50,697 bases of DNA from an uncultured Ruminococcus sp. (lineage in GTDB: Bacteria > Bacillota > Clostridia > Oscillospirales > CAG-272), in NCBI GenBank assembly GCA_905202255.1, contig CAJKRH010000009.1:1-50697 (forward strand), written 5' to 3'. Below, piece after piece: positions 41,608-50,392 of the stretch; position 1 is the first letter of the stretch, and every line of letters starts with the position of its first letter. Below the pieces are notes generated by a model. It was not told the origin of the DNA and searched no databases. It saw only the letters and a program-made list of their open reading frames with translations. The position numbers were made by a program, and so were the translations under genes.

Positions 41608-41651
41608 AAAAGAGCGAAAGAAAAACGCAAAGGCGCTTTCTCTCGCTCAAT
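41608..41651 (-). terminator. Terminator of rpmE
   Basis: GAGCGAAAG ... CTCTCGCTC arms form a long imperfect hairpin; the minus strand then runs TTTTTCTC. It separates rpmE from hflX. Confidence 0.7.
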
Positions 41652-41669
41652 CGGGCAAAATAATATAAA

Positions 41670-41873
41670 TTATTTCTTACCTTCCAGACGCTTTCTGAAC
41701 TTATCAACGCGTCCGCCGGCATCTACGAATTTCTGCTTGCCGGTAAAGAAGGGATGACACTTTGAGCAGATTTCAACACGGAAATCACCTTTTGTGGATT
41801 TTGTATTTATAACTTCGCCGCACGCACATCTTACTGTTGCGTCAACATAGTTAGGATGGATTCCTTCTTTCAT
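41670..41873 (-). CDS. rpmE: 50S ribosomal protein L31, zinc-binding form
   Basis: A 67-residue large-subunit ribosomal protein. The zinc ligands CAC (Cys16 and Cys18) and CSKC (Cys36 and Cys39) are present, so this is the C+ form that also stores zinc, and the HPFFTGKQKFVD signature follows. The ATG has the ribosome site GAGGTG. It has its own promoter and terminator. Confidence 0.97.
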   Translation of the reverse strand: MKEGIHPNYVDATVRCACGEVINTKSTKGDFRVEICSKCHPFFTGKQKFVDAGGRVDKFRKRLEGKK

Positions 41874-41913
41874 TGTTTACACCTCACAATATTATAGATT
41901 CACAGTAATTGTC

Positions 41914-41942
41914 ATTTTATCATATAATTTTGAATATTGCAA
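41914..41942 (-). promoter_or_regulatory. Promoter of rpmE
   Basis: Minus strand: -35 TTGCAA (41937-41942), 17-base spacer, -10 TAAAAT (41914-41919). The -35 lies in GGTATTGCAA, as at acpP and ksgA. Confidence 0.72.
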
Positions 41943-41971
41943 TACCTTTTTCGGATTTTTTTCAGATTTTT

Positions 41972-42676
41972 TCAGATTTTTCCCTGAATTTCGCTCCGCA
42001 GGCGGTCAATTATCTTTTTTTCGAGCCGCGAAATATATGATTGCGAGATTCCGAGCATATCGGCAACCTCCTTTTGCGTTTTCTCTTTTCTTCCGTTCAG
42101 CCCGAAGCGAAGCTCTATTATCTCCCTTTCCCTTTCCGAAAGACCGGATATCGCCTCGGCGATAATTTTTCTGTCCTCCTCGTCCTCCAGCTTTTTGCCC
42201 ACTCCCTCATCGTCGCCGAGAACATCCGAGAGGAGCAGCTCGTTTCCGTCCCAATCGGTGCTCAGCGGCTCGTCAAAGGAAAGCTCCGTCTTGATATTTC
42301 CGCTCTTGCGTATATACATGAGTATTTCGTTTTCTATGCAACGCGAGGCATATGTCGCAAGCTTGATATTCTTGTCGGGACGGAATGTGTTTGCCGCCTT
42401 TATCAGTCCTATCGTGCCTATGGAAATCAAGTCCTCAAGCCCGATTCCCGTATTTTCAAATTTCTTCGCTATGTAGACCACAAGGCGCAGATTCCGCTCC
42501 ACAAGCTTGCGGCGGTTTTCTCTGTTTTCATCGAGAAGCCCCAGTATTTCCTCCTCTTCCTCGGGAGAAAGCGGCGGCGGAAGAGTTTCCGCCGTGCCGA
42601 TATAATGCGTTTCTCCGCGAAATCGCAGACGCAGGAAAAGCCGCGAGAAAAACATTTTTATTCTGTAAAAAAACAT
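41972..42676 (-). CDS. sigE: Sporulation sigma factor SigE (pro-form)
   Basis: A 234-residue early mother-cell sigma factor. The first 20 or so residues (MFFYRIKMFFSRLFLRLRF) are the hydrophobic/basic pro-sequence that holds it at the membrane until SpoIIGA cleaves it. Region 2 (LEDLISIGTIGLIKAANTF, KLATYASRCIENEILMYIR) and the region 4 helix-turn-helix (TQKEVADMLGISQSYISRL) are typical SigE. The ATG follows GGAGGT, 13 bases after spoIIGA. Its binding sites should include CATANNNT -10 elements elsewhere in the genome. Confidence 0.95.
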   Translation of the reverse strand: MFFYRIKMFFSRLFLRLRFRGETHYIGTAETLPPPLSPEEEEEILGLLDENRENRRKLVERNLRLVVYIAKKFENTGIGLEDLISIGTIGLIKAANTFRPDKNIKLATYASRCIENEILMYIRKSGNIKTELSFDEPLSTDWDGNELLLSDVLGDDEGVGKKLEDEEDRKIIAEAISGLSEREREIIELRFGLNGRKEKTQKEVADMLGISQSYISRLEKKIIDRLRSEIQGKI

Positions 42677-42689
42677 GAGTTTACCTCCT

Positions 42690-43553
42690 TCAGTTGCAGA
42701 GCGACAGCGGAACTATGCCGCTGTAGCCGCCGAAATCATTGCCGTCGCGGTCGACAGAAATATATACCTTTTTCGCCTCGTAATCCGTTCCGCCAACCTT
42801 TATATATACCGTATCGGGAACGGCGGCAACAACCACCCTGCTCCCCGCTACGGTGGATGCGGGAATGAAACGCAGTTTCCTTATTATATCAAAATCAAGC
42901 CCGTCCGTTTTGCCGTCGAGTGCTTCGTGCAGGGCTTTCGGAATGATATCCTTTTCTTTTTCCGAGATAAACATCACAGGCGTGCCGCTAATCGGGTCGC
43001 AGAGCAGATTTCCGCTGTCCACCATGCACCGTATCTCGCTTCTCTTCCCGCCGAAATCCACTATCGCTTCGCAGACGGCGGTATTTTTCTTGCGTGAAAA
43101 AATGCGCCCGACTATCCACGAGAGCAAAACCGAAGCGGCGGCTATTATCGCAAAAACATATAGTGGTATATCATCAAGCACGGTATATATCGCACCTCCA
43201 ACCTGAATATAATTTTTATATTTCCCGAGATTTGAATATATGAAAGTCATAGCCCCTCCCATAAAAAGACTCACGCCGAAAAACAAAGCGAAAACAGCGG
43301 CAAAGCGCTTTATATTCTTATGATAATGCGCCGTCATACACACGACAATGCCGAGCAGTAAGGAAGCCGCTTTCTCCGCAAAGCCCGAAAGATATGCCAC
43401 GGCAACAACACCGTATATGCCGCCTATTGTCGCGGCAATTATGAGCCGCAGTCGGCTCATTTTCATATGCATCAGCTTGCCGGATATGTAAAGCGAAAGA
43501 AAATCCATGCAAAAATTTATCACAAAAAGCACATCGCCGTATATGTACTCCAA
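42690..43553 (-). CDS. spoIIGA: Pro-sigma-E processing protease SpoIIGA
   Basis: A 287-residue sporulation protease. Five or so N-terminal membrane helices (about 5-150) precede a cytosolic aspartic protease domain with the catalytic motif DSGN (179-182, in RCMVDSGNLLCDP) and a later SRVVVAAVP strand. As a dimer in the septal membrane it cleaves pro-sigma-E when signalled by SpoIIR from the forespore. Directly upstream of sigE in one operon. The ATG is 5 bases after a GGAG. Confidence 0.94.
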   Translation of the reverse strand: MEYIYGDVLFVINFCMDFLSLYISGKLMHMKMSRLRLIIAATIGGIYGVVAVAYLSGFAEKAASLLLGIVVCMTAHYHKNIKRFAAVFALFFGVSLFMGGAMTFIYSNLGKYKNYIQVGGAIYTVLDDIPLYVFAIIAAASVLLSWIVGRIFSRKKNTAVCEAIVDFGGKRSEIRCMVDSGNLLCDPISGTPVMFISEKEKDIIPKALHEALDGKTDGLDFDIIRKLRFIPASTVAGSRVVVAAVPDTVYIKVGGTDYEAKKVYISVDRDGNDFGGYSGIVPLSLCN

Positions 43554-43585
43554 AAAACCGCCTCCGCATAGCTTCCTATAACTCT

Positions 43586-43619
43586 ATTATACACAGCACC
43601 GCCGTACTATTTTGTCAAA
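43586..43619 (-). promoter_or_regulatory. Spo0A-type promoter of spoIIGA-sigE
   Basis: Minus strand: perfect -35 TTGACA (43613-43618) and -10 TATAAT (43586-43591), but separated by 21 bases instead of 17. A 0A-box-like TTTGTCAAA (43611-43619, plus strand) overlaps the -35. This closely copies the Spo0A-activated spoIIG promoter of Bacillus, which has an overlong spacer and a 0A box over the -35. Confidence 0.75.
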
Positions 43620-43651
43620 ATAAAGCACATGAAAAATATTTTTTTACACGC

Positions 43652-43684
43652 AAAAAGACGGTCACAAAAAGCAACCGTCTTTTT
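43652..43684. terminator. Bidirectional terminator after the YnbB-like gene
   Basis: AAAAAGACGGT and ACCGTCTTTTT arms around CACAAAAAGCA. It isolates the YnbB-like gene end from the spoIIGA promoter. Confidence 0.85.
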
Positions 43685-43697
43685 AGAAAATTTTCGT

Positions 43698-44951
43698 TTA
43701 TTTTCCCGAGATTATCATATCCGCCGCTGTCATGATGGCATATTTGCCGCTCTCATATGTGAGTCCCCCTTGGAAAAACGCCGTATATGGCGGGCGGAGC
43801 GGACCGTCTGCGGAGAGTTCTATCGAAGCACCCGAAACAAATGTGCCTGCCGCCATGATAACCTTATCCGCATATCCGGGCATATCCCAAGGCTCGGGCG
43901 TGACATAAGCGTCAACGGGCGAACCCGACTGGATTCCGCGGCAGAAAGCGCAAAGTCCCTCAGGAGTGCCGAGGCGCACCGTCTGAATTATATCATGGCG
44001 TTCATCGCTCCATGCCGGCTCCACGGGATAACCGAGCTTATCGAAAATATAAGCCGCGAGCGCCGCCGTTTTCTTTGCCTGAGCCACCGTATGCGGAGCG
44101 TAGAAAAAGCCCTTGAACATATTTCTGTTCTGCCCTATCGTGGCGCCGCATTCCGTGCCGATGCCGACGGTCGTCTGCCTGTATGAAGCAAGTTCCACTG
44201 CGCGTTTTGTACCAGCGATATAACCGCCGCATTCCGCCATGCCGCCTCCGGGATTCTTTATGAGCGAACCCATGATAAGGTCGGCGCCATATGCCGTAGG
44301 CTCCGCTTCGTCGCAAAATTCGCCGTAGCAGTTATCCACGGCAACATATGCACGGCATCTCGCTTTCACAAATTTTATTATCTCGCCTATTTCACTTGCC
44401 GCGAGTGTCGGGCGGTTCATATATCCCTTGGAGCGCTGGATGAAAATAACCTTTATGCTGTCGCCGTATTCTGCTATTTTCTTTTCTATACCCGCATAAT
44501 CCACGCCGCCATCGGAAAGCAGATTCACATCATCGTATTTTATGCCGAAATCGGCAAGCGAGCCGTCGCCGTTCTTTATATCCGCGCCTATCACTTCATT
44601 CAGCGTATCATACGGCTTTCCCGTGACGGAAAGCATGAGATCACCCGGGCGGAGCAAACCGAAAAGACCTATCGCTATCGCCTGCGTGCCGTTTACTATA
44701 TTATGGCGCACAAAAGCCGCCTCCGCGCCGAAAACATCGGCATATATCGCATCAAGCGCATCTCTGCCGATATCGCCGTAGCCATAGCCTGTGGATGGCG
44801 CGAACATCGCCTCCGATACCCTGTGTGCCGAAAAAGCTTCCAGCACACGGGCTGTATTTACATACGCGATGCGATCAAATTCGTCAAACTGCGGGCGAAG
44901 TTCTCTTTCCGCCTCTGCCGTAAGCTTTATTATTCTATCGGAAAACTGCAT
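43698..44951 (-). CDS. ynbB: Methionine gamma-lyase-like PLP protein, YnbB/aluminium-resistance family
   Basis: A 417-residue fold-type I PLP enzyme of the family usually named aluminium resistance or methionine gamma-lyase family protein. Markers: STGYGYGDIGRDALDAIYAD, FVRHNIVNGTQAIAIGLFG, the Asp in VAVDNCYGEFCD, and the probable PLP lysine in MGSLIKNPGGGMAECGGY. Reaction not established for the family. The start is ATG 44951 (MQFSDRI), 6-7 bases after GAGGAG; the frame continues to a TTG at 44969 inside the upstream gene. Last gene of the ksgA-murD-M42 run. Confidence 0.88.
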   Translation of the reverse strand: MQFSDRIIKLTAEAERELRPQFDEFDRIAYVNTARVLEAFSAHRVSEAMFAPSTGYGYGDIGRDALDAIYADVFGAEAAFVRHNIVNGTQAIAIGLFGLLRPGDLMLSVTGKPYDTLNEVIGADIKNGDGSLADFGIKYDDVNLLSDGGVDYAGIEKKIAEYGDSIKVIFIQRSKGYMNRPTLAASEIGEIIKFVKARCRAYVAVDNCYGEFCDEAEPTAYGADLIMGSLIKNPGGGMAECGGYIAGTKRAVELASYRQTTVGIGTECGATIGQNRNMFKGFFYAPHTVAQAKKTAALAAYIFDKLGYPVEPAWSDERHDIIQTVRLGTPEGLCAFCRGIQSGSPVDAYVTPEPWDMPGYADKVIMAAGTFVSGASIELSADGPLRPPYTAFFQGGLTYESGKYAIMTAADMIISGK

Positions 44952-44961
44952 TTTTCTCTCC

Positions 44962-45960
44962 TCAGTCAAGAACCGTTTCGCAAAGTCCCGTCATGATATC
45001 TATGCCGGATTTTGCATCGTTCATATCGATTATTTCAACTCCGCTGTGACCGTATCTCGTCGGCATGGAAACAGCACCCGCGATACATCCGCCCGCCGCC
45101 TGCTGAAGCATGCAGGTATCCGTGCCGCCGCTCTCGAGTATCTCAAGCTGATAAGGAATCTTTCTCTCTGCGGCGATATTTTTCATGAGCGAAATCATCT
45201 TTTCATGGCAGATGACCATGCCGTCCTTGAGTTTAATCGCCGCGCCCTTGCCCATTGTTATCGCCATGGGCGCGCAGTTAGGCGTATCGCCGCATCCGCC
45301 TATATCGACGGCAACGGCATAATCGGGCTGAATCTCAAAAGCAGAGGTTTTCGCGCCGCGAACGCCGACCTCCTCCTGCACGGTGAAAACGAAATATGTA
45401 TCGTTTTCGCAGTTTTTCATCGCCTTTGCCGTTTCAAAAAGCATATAGCAACCGATTCTGTCATCGAGCGGTCTGCCGCATACGCGTGCGCCGCAGAGCT
45501 TCTGCAGGCTCGGTGCCACGCGGCAGAAATCGCCTATCTTCACGCGGCGCTCGGCATCCTTTTTATCCTTGGCTCCGATATCGACATAGAAAACCTCTGG
45601 GCGATAATCCTTCGGTGCCGTTCTGCCGTCGGGAACAATCGCACCGACCGTCCCGTTATCAAATACGACGGAGGAAAAAGCCGCTGCGGCATAGTTTATA
45701 CCGCCCATTTTTGTCGTGCGCAGGAAGCCCTTTTCATCTATGAATGTTACCATAAATCCTATTTCATCCATATGCGCCGCAAACATGAGTTTCTTTGCGT
45801 TTTCGCGTCTGCCCCTCTTATGCGCGATAAGATTTCCCATCGCGTCGCTGTAAACCTCGTCGACATACGGCGCTATATCTGCGGCTATAACGGCGCTTAT
45901 ACCTTTTTCGTTTCCGGAAACGCCGGAAGCGAGAATGAATTTTTTCAGTTGTGCAAACAT
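44962..45960 (-). CDS. M42-family metallopeptidase (third in the run, intact)
   Basis: A 332-residue M42 aminopeptidase (FrvX/CelM/TET family), a dizinc or dicobalt enzyme that trims peptides and assembles as large tetrahedral dodecamers in known cases. All expected residues are present: AHMDEIGFMV (His and Asp), GRPLDDRIG (bridging Asp), VQEEVGVRGA (catalytic Glu pair), AVDIGG, and the final ligand in RYGHSGVE. The ATG follows AAGGAGG, 10 bases after the preceding paralogue. It should be active. Confidence 0.92.
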   Translation of the reverse strand: MFAQLKKFILASGVSGNEKGISAVIAADIAPYVDEVYSDAMGNLIAHKRGRRENAKKLMFAAHMDEIGFMVTFIDEKGFLRTTKMGGINYAAAAFSSVVFDNGTVGAIVPDGRTAPKDYRPEVFYVDIGAKDKKDAERRVKIGDFCRVAPSLQKLCGARVCGRPLDDRIGCYMLFETAKAMKNCENDTYFVFTVQEEVGVRGAKTSAFEIQPDYAVAVDIGGCGDTPNCAPMAITMGKGAAIKLKDGMVICHEKMISLMKNIAAERKIPYQLEILESGGTDTCMLQQAAGGCIAGAVSMPTRYGHSGVEIIDMNDAKSGIDIMTGLCETVLD

Positions 45961-45970
45961 AATTTCCTCC

Positions 45971-46999
45971 TTATTTCACAAGTGCGAGCGAAAGCGCAAG
46001 CACAGAATCGTAATCTTCTTTATTTATCACGCATGAAGCCGTATTCGGATAGCGGCAGGGCATCGCCAGAGCCACTGTCCCCGAGCCGCCGTCGCGCTGA
46101 TAATATGCGGCGTCTCCCGCTCCGGTGACAACGCCCTTTATCTGATATTTTATTCCTCGCGCCTCGGCTTCGCCTATGAGAGCCGCCGTATCGTCGCCGG
46201 CAAAAATCGTTTTCATATCGGCGAGCGGAAGCACGGCGCCTCCTCCGAGTCTCGCACAGACAAACTGACCGGGAATCTCGCTTATATCGGCGCAGGGCGC
46301 ATATTCGAGCACCACGGCTCTTTCCGCCGCGATGCCGCGCGCCGCATTGACAGCACCCGAGCGGTTCAGCTTGCCGCGAACCGTGAAAGCAAAATACAGG
46401 TCGTTTTCATGCGGTATGTTTTCTTCCTTTATGCGCTTTATCATCTCGCAGAGGATAGCGCAGTCCGCTCTCGTATCGAGCGCTTTGCCCTTGATATTAT
46501 GACCTATTTCTCCGAAATTGCCGCGGAATGTGCCGAAGTCGCCTGCCTTGATGCTCTGCTCTCCGACCTTTTTCACGCCTGTCTGAATATAGAGCTTGTC
46601 CCATGCGGTGGGCTTGCTCCGCTCATCGCCGGACTGCTCGTGTATCGGCTTTGCACAGGCAACGGCAAGGCTTGTTTTTTCGCTGTTGCCTACATAGACC
46701 TGCCTGCCCGAAAGCGTGTCCGTTTCGATGGGTCCGAGCGGCGTGATATATAGCCTGCCGTCGTCATCGGTATCTGTTATCATGAAGCCGACCTCATCGG
46801 CGTTCGTCGCGAAAAGCAGCTTGCCGCATGGCTTTTCCGCCTTTATCAGGGCTATAAGATTTCCTGCTCTGTCGCGGCGCAGTTCATCGCAGTATGCGCC
46901 GATTTCCGCCTCTATCGCAGAGATTACAGCGTCCTCACAGCCCGCGGGAGCAAATATCTCCGAGAGCCTGCCGAGCAGATTATATCCGTATTCCGTCAT
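45971..46999 (-). CDS. M42-family paralogue lacking active-site residues (second in the run)
   Basis: A 342-residue M42-fold protein flanked by two intact paralogues. The fold motifs align but the chemistry is gone: AHMDE is ATNADE (His to Asn), the catalytic Glu pair in VQEEVG is VRGKLN, AVDVG becomes VLEYA, and the last ligand in RYGH/FMHTGVE is RYPNTASC (His to Asn). Only the bridging Asp in GKALDTRAD remains. The frame is intact with a good ribosome site (GGAGGTGAGG) and ATGA overlap with the gene before, so it is a maintained pseudoenzyme rather than a decaying gene. A structural or regulatory partner of the active M42 subunits is a reasonable inference. Confidence 0.85.
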   Translation of the reverse strand: MTEYGYNLLGRLSEIFAPAGCEDAVISAIEAEIGAYCDELRRDRAGNLIALIKAEKPCGKLLFATNADEVGFMITDTDDDGRLYITPLGPIETDTLSGRQVYVGNSEKTSLAVACAKPIHEQSGDERSKPTAWDKLYIQTGVKKVGEQSIKAGDFGTFRGNFGEIGHNIKGKALDTRADCAILCEMIKRIKEENIPHENDLYFAFTVRGKLNRSGAVNAARGIAAERAVVLEYAPCADISEIPGQFVCARLGGGAVLPLADMKTIFAGDDTAALIGEAEARGIKYQIKGVVTGAGDAAYYQRDGGSGTVALAMPCRYPNTASCVINKEDYDSVLALSLALVK

Positions 47000-48033
47000 T
47001 TCGCCTCACCTCCGAATTTATCGTTTATAACGGCGCAGAGCAGCTTTGCCGTGGCTTCGAAATCGCTCATATAAAGCGTTTCCACGCCCGTATGCATAAA
47101 GTTTATCGGCAGGCTGAGCAGTGCCGTCGGTATGCCGAGGCGTACAGCCTCTATTTCATCCGCATGGGTGCCGGTGCCGCAGGCTTCGACTATCGTCTGG
47201 AGCGGAATCTCGTTTTTCTTCGCAATCCCGCGTATCGTCTCCGTCCATTTCCTGTCAAGTATCGCGGAAACGGAAATGCATGCGCCCTCTCCGAGCTTCG
47301 GATTGCTCTTCTTGTCGCCGCCCGGCGCAAGACCAAGCCCCACATCTATTGCTATGGCATAGTCGGGATCTACCGTATAAGCCGCGCTTGAAGCCGCGCG
47401 GTGACCGACCTCCTCCTTTGCCGACATGGAAAGATATATATCGCATCCGCAGTCGCCGAGCATGGAAACGGCATACACCGCGGCGGCACAGCAGGATTTA
47501 TTGTCAAAGCTCTGACCGCTCACCACATCGTCCGAGAGCGAAATATAGTTTTTCGCCATGCCGAGAGGCGTGCCTATCCCTATGCCCATCTCCTCAAGCT
47601 CCGCCTTGGAAAAGCCCGTGTCCACAAGCAGATTTGTCACGGCTGTCAGCTTGCCCGCCTCATCGGGCGTGCGTGCGTGCGGCGCTTTTTTCACCACCAC
47701 GCCGCATATCTCCTTTTCGGGAGCATAGACTGTCAGCTCGCTCGCGGGGAAAATTCTCGCGTCCACGCCGCCGACAGAGCAAGCGCGAAGAAATCCCTCG
47801 TCGGTGATTCCCTTCACCATCAGTCCCACCTCATCGTAATGGGTGTCTATGAGCAGCTTCGGCGCGTTTGCCGACTTGGATTTCTTTACGAAAATGTGAT
47901 TGCCCGCACTGTCGCCTATGTACTCATCAAAATACGGCATAACAATCTCGCGAAGCTTCTTTTCGCATCTGTACTCAAAACCCGATATGCTCATGCATGA
48001 GCATATGTCAAAAAGCAGTTTTTTCGTGTCCAT
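46996..48033 (-). CDS. M42-family metallopeptidase (first in the run, intact)
   Basis: A 345-residue M42 aminopeptidase with a complete active site: DTHYDEVGLMV (His, Asp), SFDNKSCC (bridging Asp), AKEEVGHRAA (Glu pair), AIDVGLG and FMHTGVE. It starts ATG 48033 after GGAGGT, 12 bases downstream of murD. Its stop overlaps the start of the dead paralogue by 4 bases, which favours equal expression of the pair. Substrate preference unknown; a role in peptide recycling, possibly alongside cell-wall turnover, is inference from the murD neighbour. Confidence 0.92.
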   Translation of the reverse strand: MDTKKLLFDICSCMSISGFEYRCEKKLREIVMPYFDEYIGDSAGNHIFVKKSKSANAPKLLIDTHYDEVGLMVKGITDEGFLRACSVGGVDARIFPASELTVYAPEKEICGVVVKKAPHARTPDEAGKLTAVTNLLVDTGFSKAELEEMGIGIGTPLGMAKNYISLSDDVVSGQSFDNKSCCAAAVYAVSMLGDCGCDIYLSMSAKEEVGHRAASSAAYTVDPDYAIAIDVGLGLAPGGDKKSNPKLGEGACISVSAILDRKWTETIRGIAKKNEIPLQTIVEACGTGTHADEIEAVRLGIPTALLSLPINFMHTGVETLYMSDFEATAKLLCAVINDKFGGEAK

Positions 48034-48045
48034 TTTTACCTCCGT

Positions 48046-49443
48046 TTATTTTTCTCTTTCAATATATTCTTTTACTGTCGCGCGAAAACGCTCTCCGCGC
48101 TCCTCGAAATTTGCAAACGCATCAAAGCTTGCCGCCGCAGGAGAAAGTATCACCGTATCGCCTGCCGTCGCATATGCGAGAGCCGAGCGGACGGCATCAT
48201 CAAAGCTCTCCGTGTAGCTTATATACGCGGGCTTTTCAGCTCCGCCGTATGCGACGAGCTTCTCCGCAAGCTCACGCCCGGTCTGCCCTGTGGCAAAGAC
48301 AGCCTTTGCCCGCTCCGAGAGCACGGGAATGAGCGGTTCTATCGGAATATGCTTGTCATATCCGCCGCAGATGACTATCAGCTTCTCGTCAAAAGAAACA
48401 AGTGCCGCGATACTGCGCGTCGGACTTGTATCTATCGAGCTGTTGTAGTATTTCACTCCGCCGTGCTCGCAGATAAGCTCTATTCTGTGCTTCACTCCGC
48501 CAAAAGAACGCGAAACGGCAAGTATGCTTTTCGTTTTCACTTCGCCGTGCAGTGCCGCTATCGCCGCCATGTAGTTTTCGACATTGTGCATACCGCGCAG
48601 CTTTATATCATCAAGACTCATTATGCGCTCGCGGTTTTCTCCGTCGCAGAAGAAAATCTCCCTGCCGTCGAGATATACCGACTTGCCGCGCGGCTTCCCT
48701 TTTGAGGAAAAGCGCACAGTTTCGCCGGCGGGATTTACAAAATCACGCGTTATGTCGTTTCCGTCGTTGACAACGAGCCTGCCGCCCGTCATGCCGCGGA
48801 AAATATTCTTTTTGCATTCGATATATTCCGCCATGTCTCTGTGCCAGTTGAGGTGATTAGGCGTGATATTGGTCACTACGGCGGCATGCGGAGCAAATTT
48901 CATCGTAGAGAGCTGAAAGCTCGACAGCTCCAGAACCGCGATATCGTTTTCGCTCATTTCGCCTATCTTCGAAAGAAGCGGGAAACCGATATTTCCTCCG
49001 AGATATATTTTCCTGTCCGCATCCCTGTACTCTTCTGTGAGAATTTTATGTATTATCGTCGTCGTGGTCGTTTTTCCGTCGCTTCCCGTCACAGCGTATA
49101 TGCGCCCCGCGAAAAGCGAGCAGAAAGCCTCCATTTCCCCCGTCAGCACAGCGCCGCGCGCGATGGCTTCCGATATCTCGGGCGTATCGGCGCGTATACC
49201 CGGCGAGCGGAAAATAATATCCTCATCCATACCCGAGAGATACTCCTCTCCCGCTATAAACCGCACTCCGCGTGCCTCATATCCGTCGCGCCCCGCGATA
49301 TTTTCTTTTTTATCGCGCACGGTGACCTCCGCACCCGCTCCGAGCAGAAAATCGACTATCGAAGAATTGCTTATTCCGAAGCCGAGCAGGGCGACGCGCT
49401 TTCCTTTTATATAATTCAGAAAATCATTAAGTTTTTTGTTCAT
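48046..49443 (-). CDS. murD: UDP-N-acetylmuramoylalanine--D-glutamate ligase
   Basis: A 465-residue cytosolic Mur ligase that adds D-Glu to UDP-MurNAc-L-Ala in peptidoglycan synthesis. The N-terminal Rossmann-like domain (VALLGFGISNSSIVDFL) is followed by the ATP loop GSDGKTTTTT (about 115-124), the ELSSFQL motif, ITPNHLNWH, and the C-terminal ligase domain with KHRIELI and YNSSIDTSPT. ATG 49443 follows GGAGGG. It lies 43 bases after ksgA rather than in a classical dcw cluster. Confidence 0.95.
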   Translation of the reverse strand: MNKKLNDFLNYIKGKRVALLGFGISNSSIVDFLLGAGAEVTVRDKKENIAGRDGYEARGVRFIAGEEYLSGMDEDIIFRSPGIRADTPEISEAIARGAVLTGEMEAFCSLFAGRIYAVTGSDGKTTTTTIIHKILTEEYRDADRKIYLGGNIGFPLLSKIGEMSENDIAVLELSSFQLSTMKFAPHAAVVTNITPNHLNWHRDMAEYIECKKNIFRGMTGGRLVVNDGNDITRDFVNPAGETVRFSSKGKPRGKSVYLDGREIFFCDGENRERIMSLDDIKLRGMHNVENYMAAIAALHGEVKTKSILAVSRSFGGVKHRIELICEHGGVKYYNSSIDTSPTRSIAALVSFDEKLIVICGGYDKHIPIEPLIPVLSERAKAVFATGQTGRELAEKLVAYGGAEKPAYISYTESFDDAVRSALAYATAGDTVILSPAAASFDAFANFEERGERFRATVKEYIEREK

Positions 49444-49486
49444 TATGCCCTCCGCTGATTTTTCCCTTATGTTATTTTATGCGCCG

Positions 49487-50338
49487 TCATACAGTCAGTT
49501 CATCGGATATGCACGCATAATCGGAGAGAGCAAGTCTCTCTCCGCGGATATTCGGGTCATAACCGAGCTTCTCCAGAATGCGGATGACTTCCTCCTTGCC
49601 GCATTTCGGAGACGAGGTACAGAGCGCGTTCACAAGCGTTTTTCTGCGGCAGGCAAAGGCATATTTTATTATGCGGAACATATTTTCGCTGTCGCGCACG
49701 GAAACGGGCGGTTCTTTTCGTATGTTCATCCTGATAACGGAAGAAGTCACTTTCGGCGGCGGCATGAAATTGCCGGGCGCGACATTGAAGCATTTTTCCA
49801 CCTCGGAGTAATAATTCACCGCCAGCGTTATCGCACCGTAATCAGCGCTTCCCGCCCCGGCGCAGAAACGGTCGGCTACCTCCTTCTGAATCATCACAGT
49901 CACCGCCTCAAATATGCCGCCCGATTCGAGCAGGCTCATTACAATCGGCGAGGTTATGTAATAAGGCAGGTTTGCACAGACATAGACGGGCATCCCGTCA
50001 AATTCCTCTTTCACAAGTGCGGCAAGGTCGGTTTTCATCGCGTCCGCATTTATCACTTTCACATTGTCAAGGTCGCCCAGCGTCTCGCCGAGCACGGGGA
50101 TGAGACTCGTATCTATCTCAAGCGCCACCACCTTGCGAAATCTCGGCGAAAGCTCGCGCGTGAGCGTGCCTATGCCGGGACCTATCTCGATAACGCCCGC
50201 TTCCCTGTCGGCGCAGGTATCGGCTATCCGCGCGACAACAGTCGGGTTTATGAGAAAGTTCTGCCCGTATCTTTTCTGCGGCGCGATGCCGTGCCTTTGC
50301 ATGATATCGCGCACGCAGGATAAATCTGTTAAATTCAT
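49487..50338 (-). CDS. rsmA: 16S rRNA dimethyladenosine transferase KsgA/RsmA
   Basis: A 283-residue S-adenosylmethionine-dependent enzyme that dimethylates two adjacent adenines in the 3' end of 16S rRNA and acts as a late checkpoint of 30S assembly. Motifs: QKRYGQNFLINP at the N-terminus, GVIEIGPGIGTLT (SAM-binding), the VVALEID acidic loop, and CANLPYYITSP (catalytic NLPY). The start is ATG 50338 after GAGAGG; the frame extends to a TTG at 50353 that overlaps this ribosome site. First gene of the murD-M42 run. Confidence 0.96.
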   Translation of the reverse strand: MNLTDLSCVRDIMQRHGIAPQKRYGQNFLINPTVVARIADTCADREAGVIEIGPGIGTLTRELSPRFRKVVALEIDTSLIPVLGETLGDLDNVKVINADAMKTDLAALVKEEFDGMPVYVCANLPYYITSPIVMSLLESGGIFEAVTVMIQKEVADRFCAGAGSADYGAITLAVNYYSEVEKCFNVAPGNFMPPPKVTSSVIRMNIRKEPPVSVRDSENMFRIIKYAFACRRKTLVNALCTSSPKCGKEEVIRILEKLGYDPNIRGERLALSDYACISDELTV

Positions 50339-50392
50339 CGGTTTTCCTCTCAAATATTGCTATCAAAAATTTTTTTATTTTTCTCCTTGTTT

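Noticed and set aside
44791..46128. 445-codon open frame opposite the M42 genes
   Set aside because: It covers parts of three real genes on the other strand and has no start signals.
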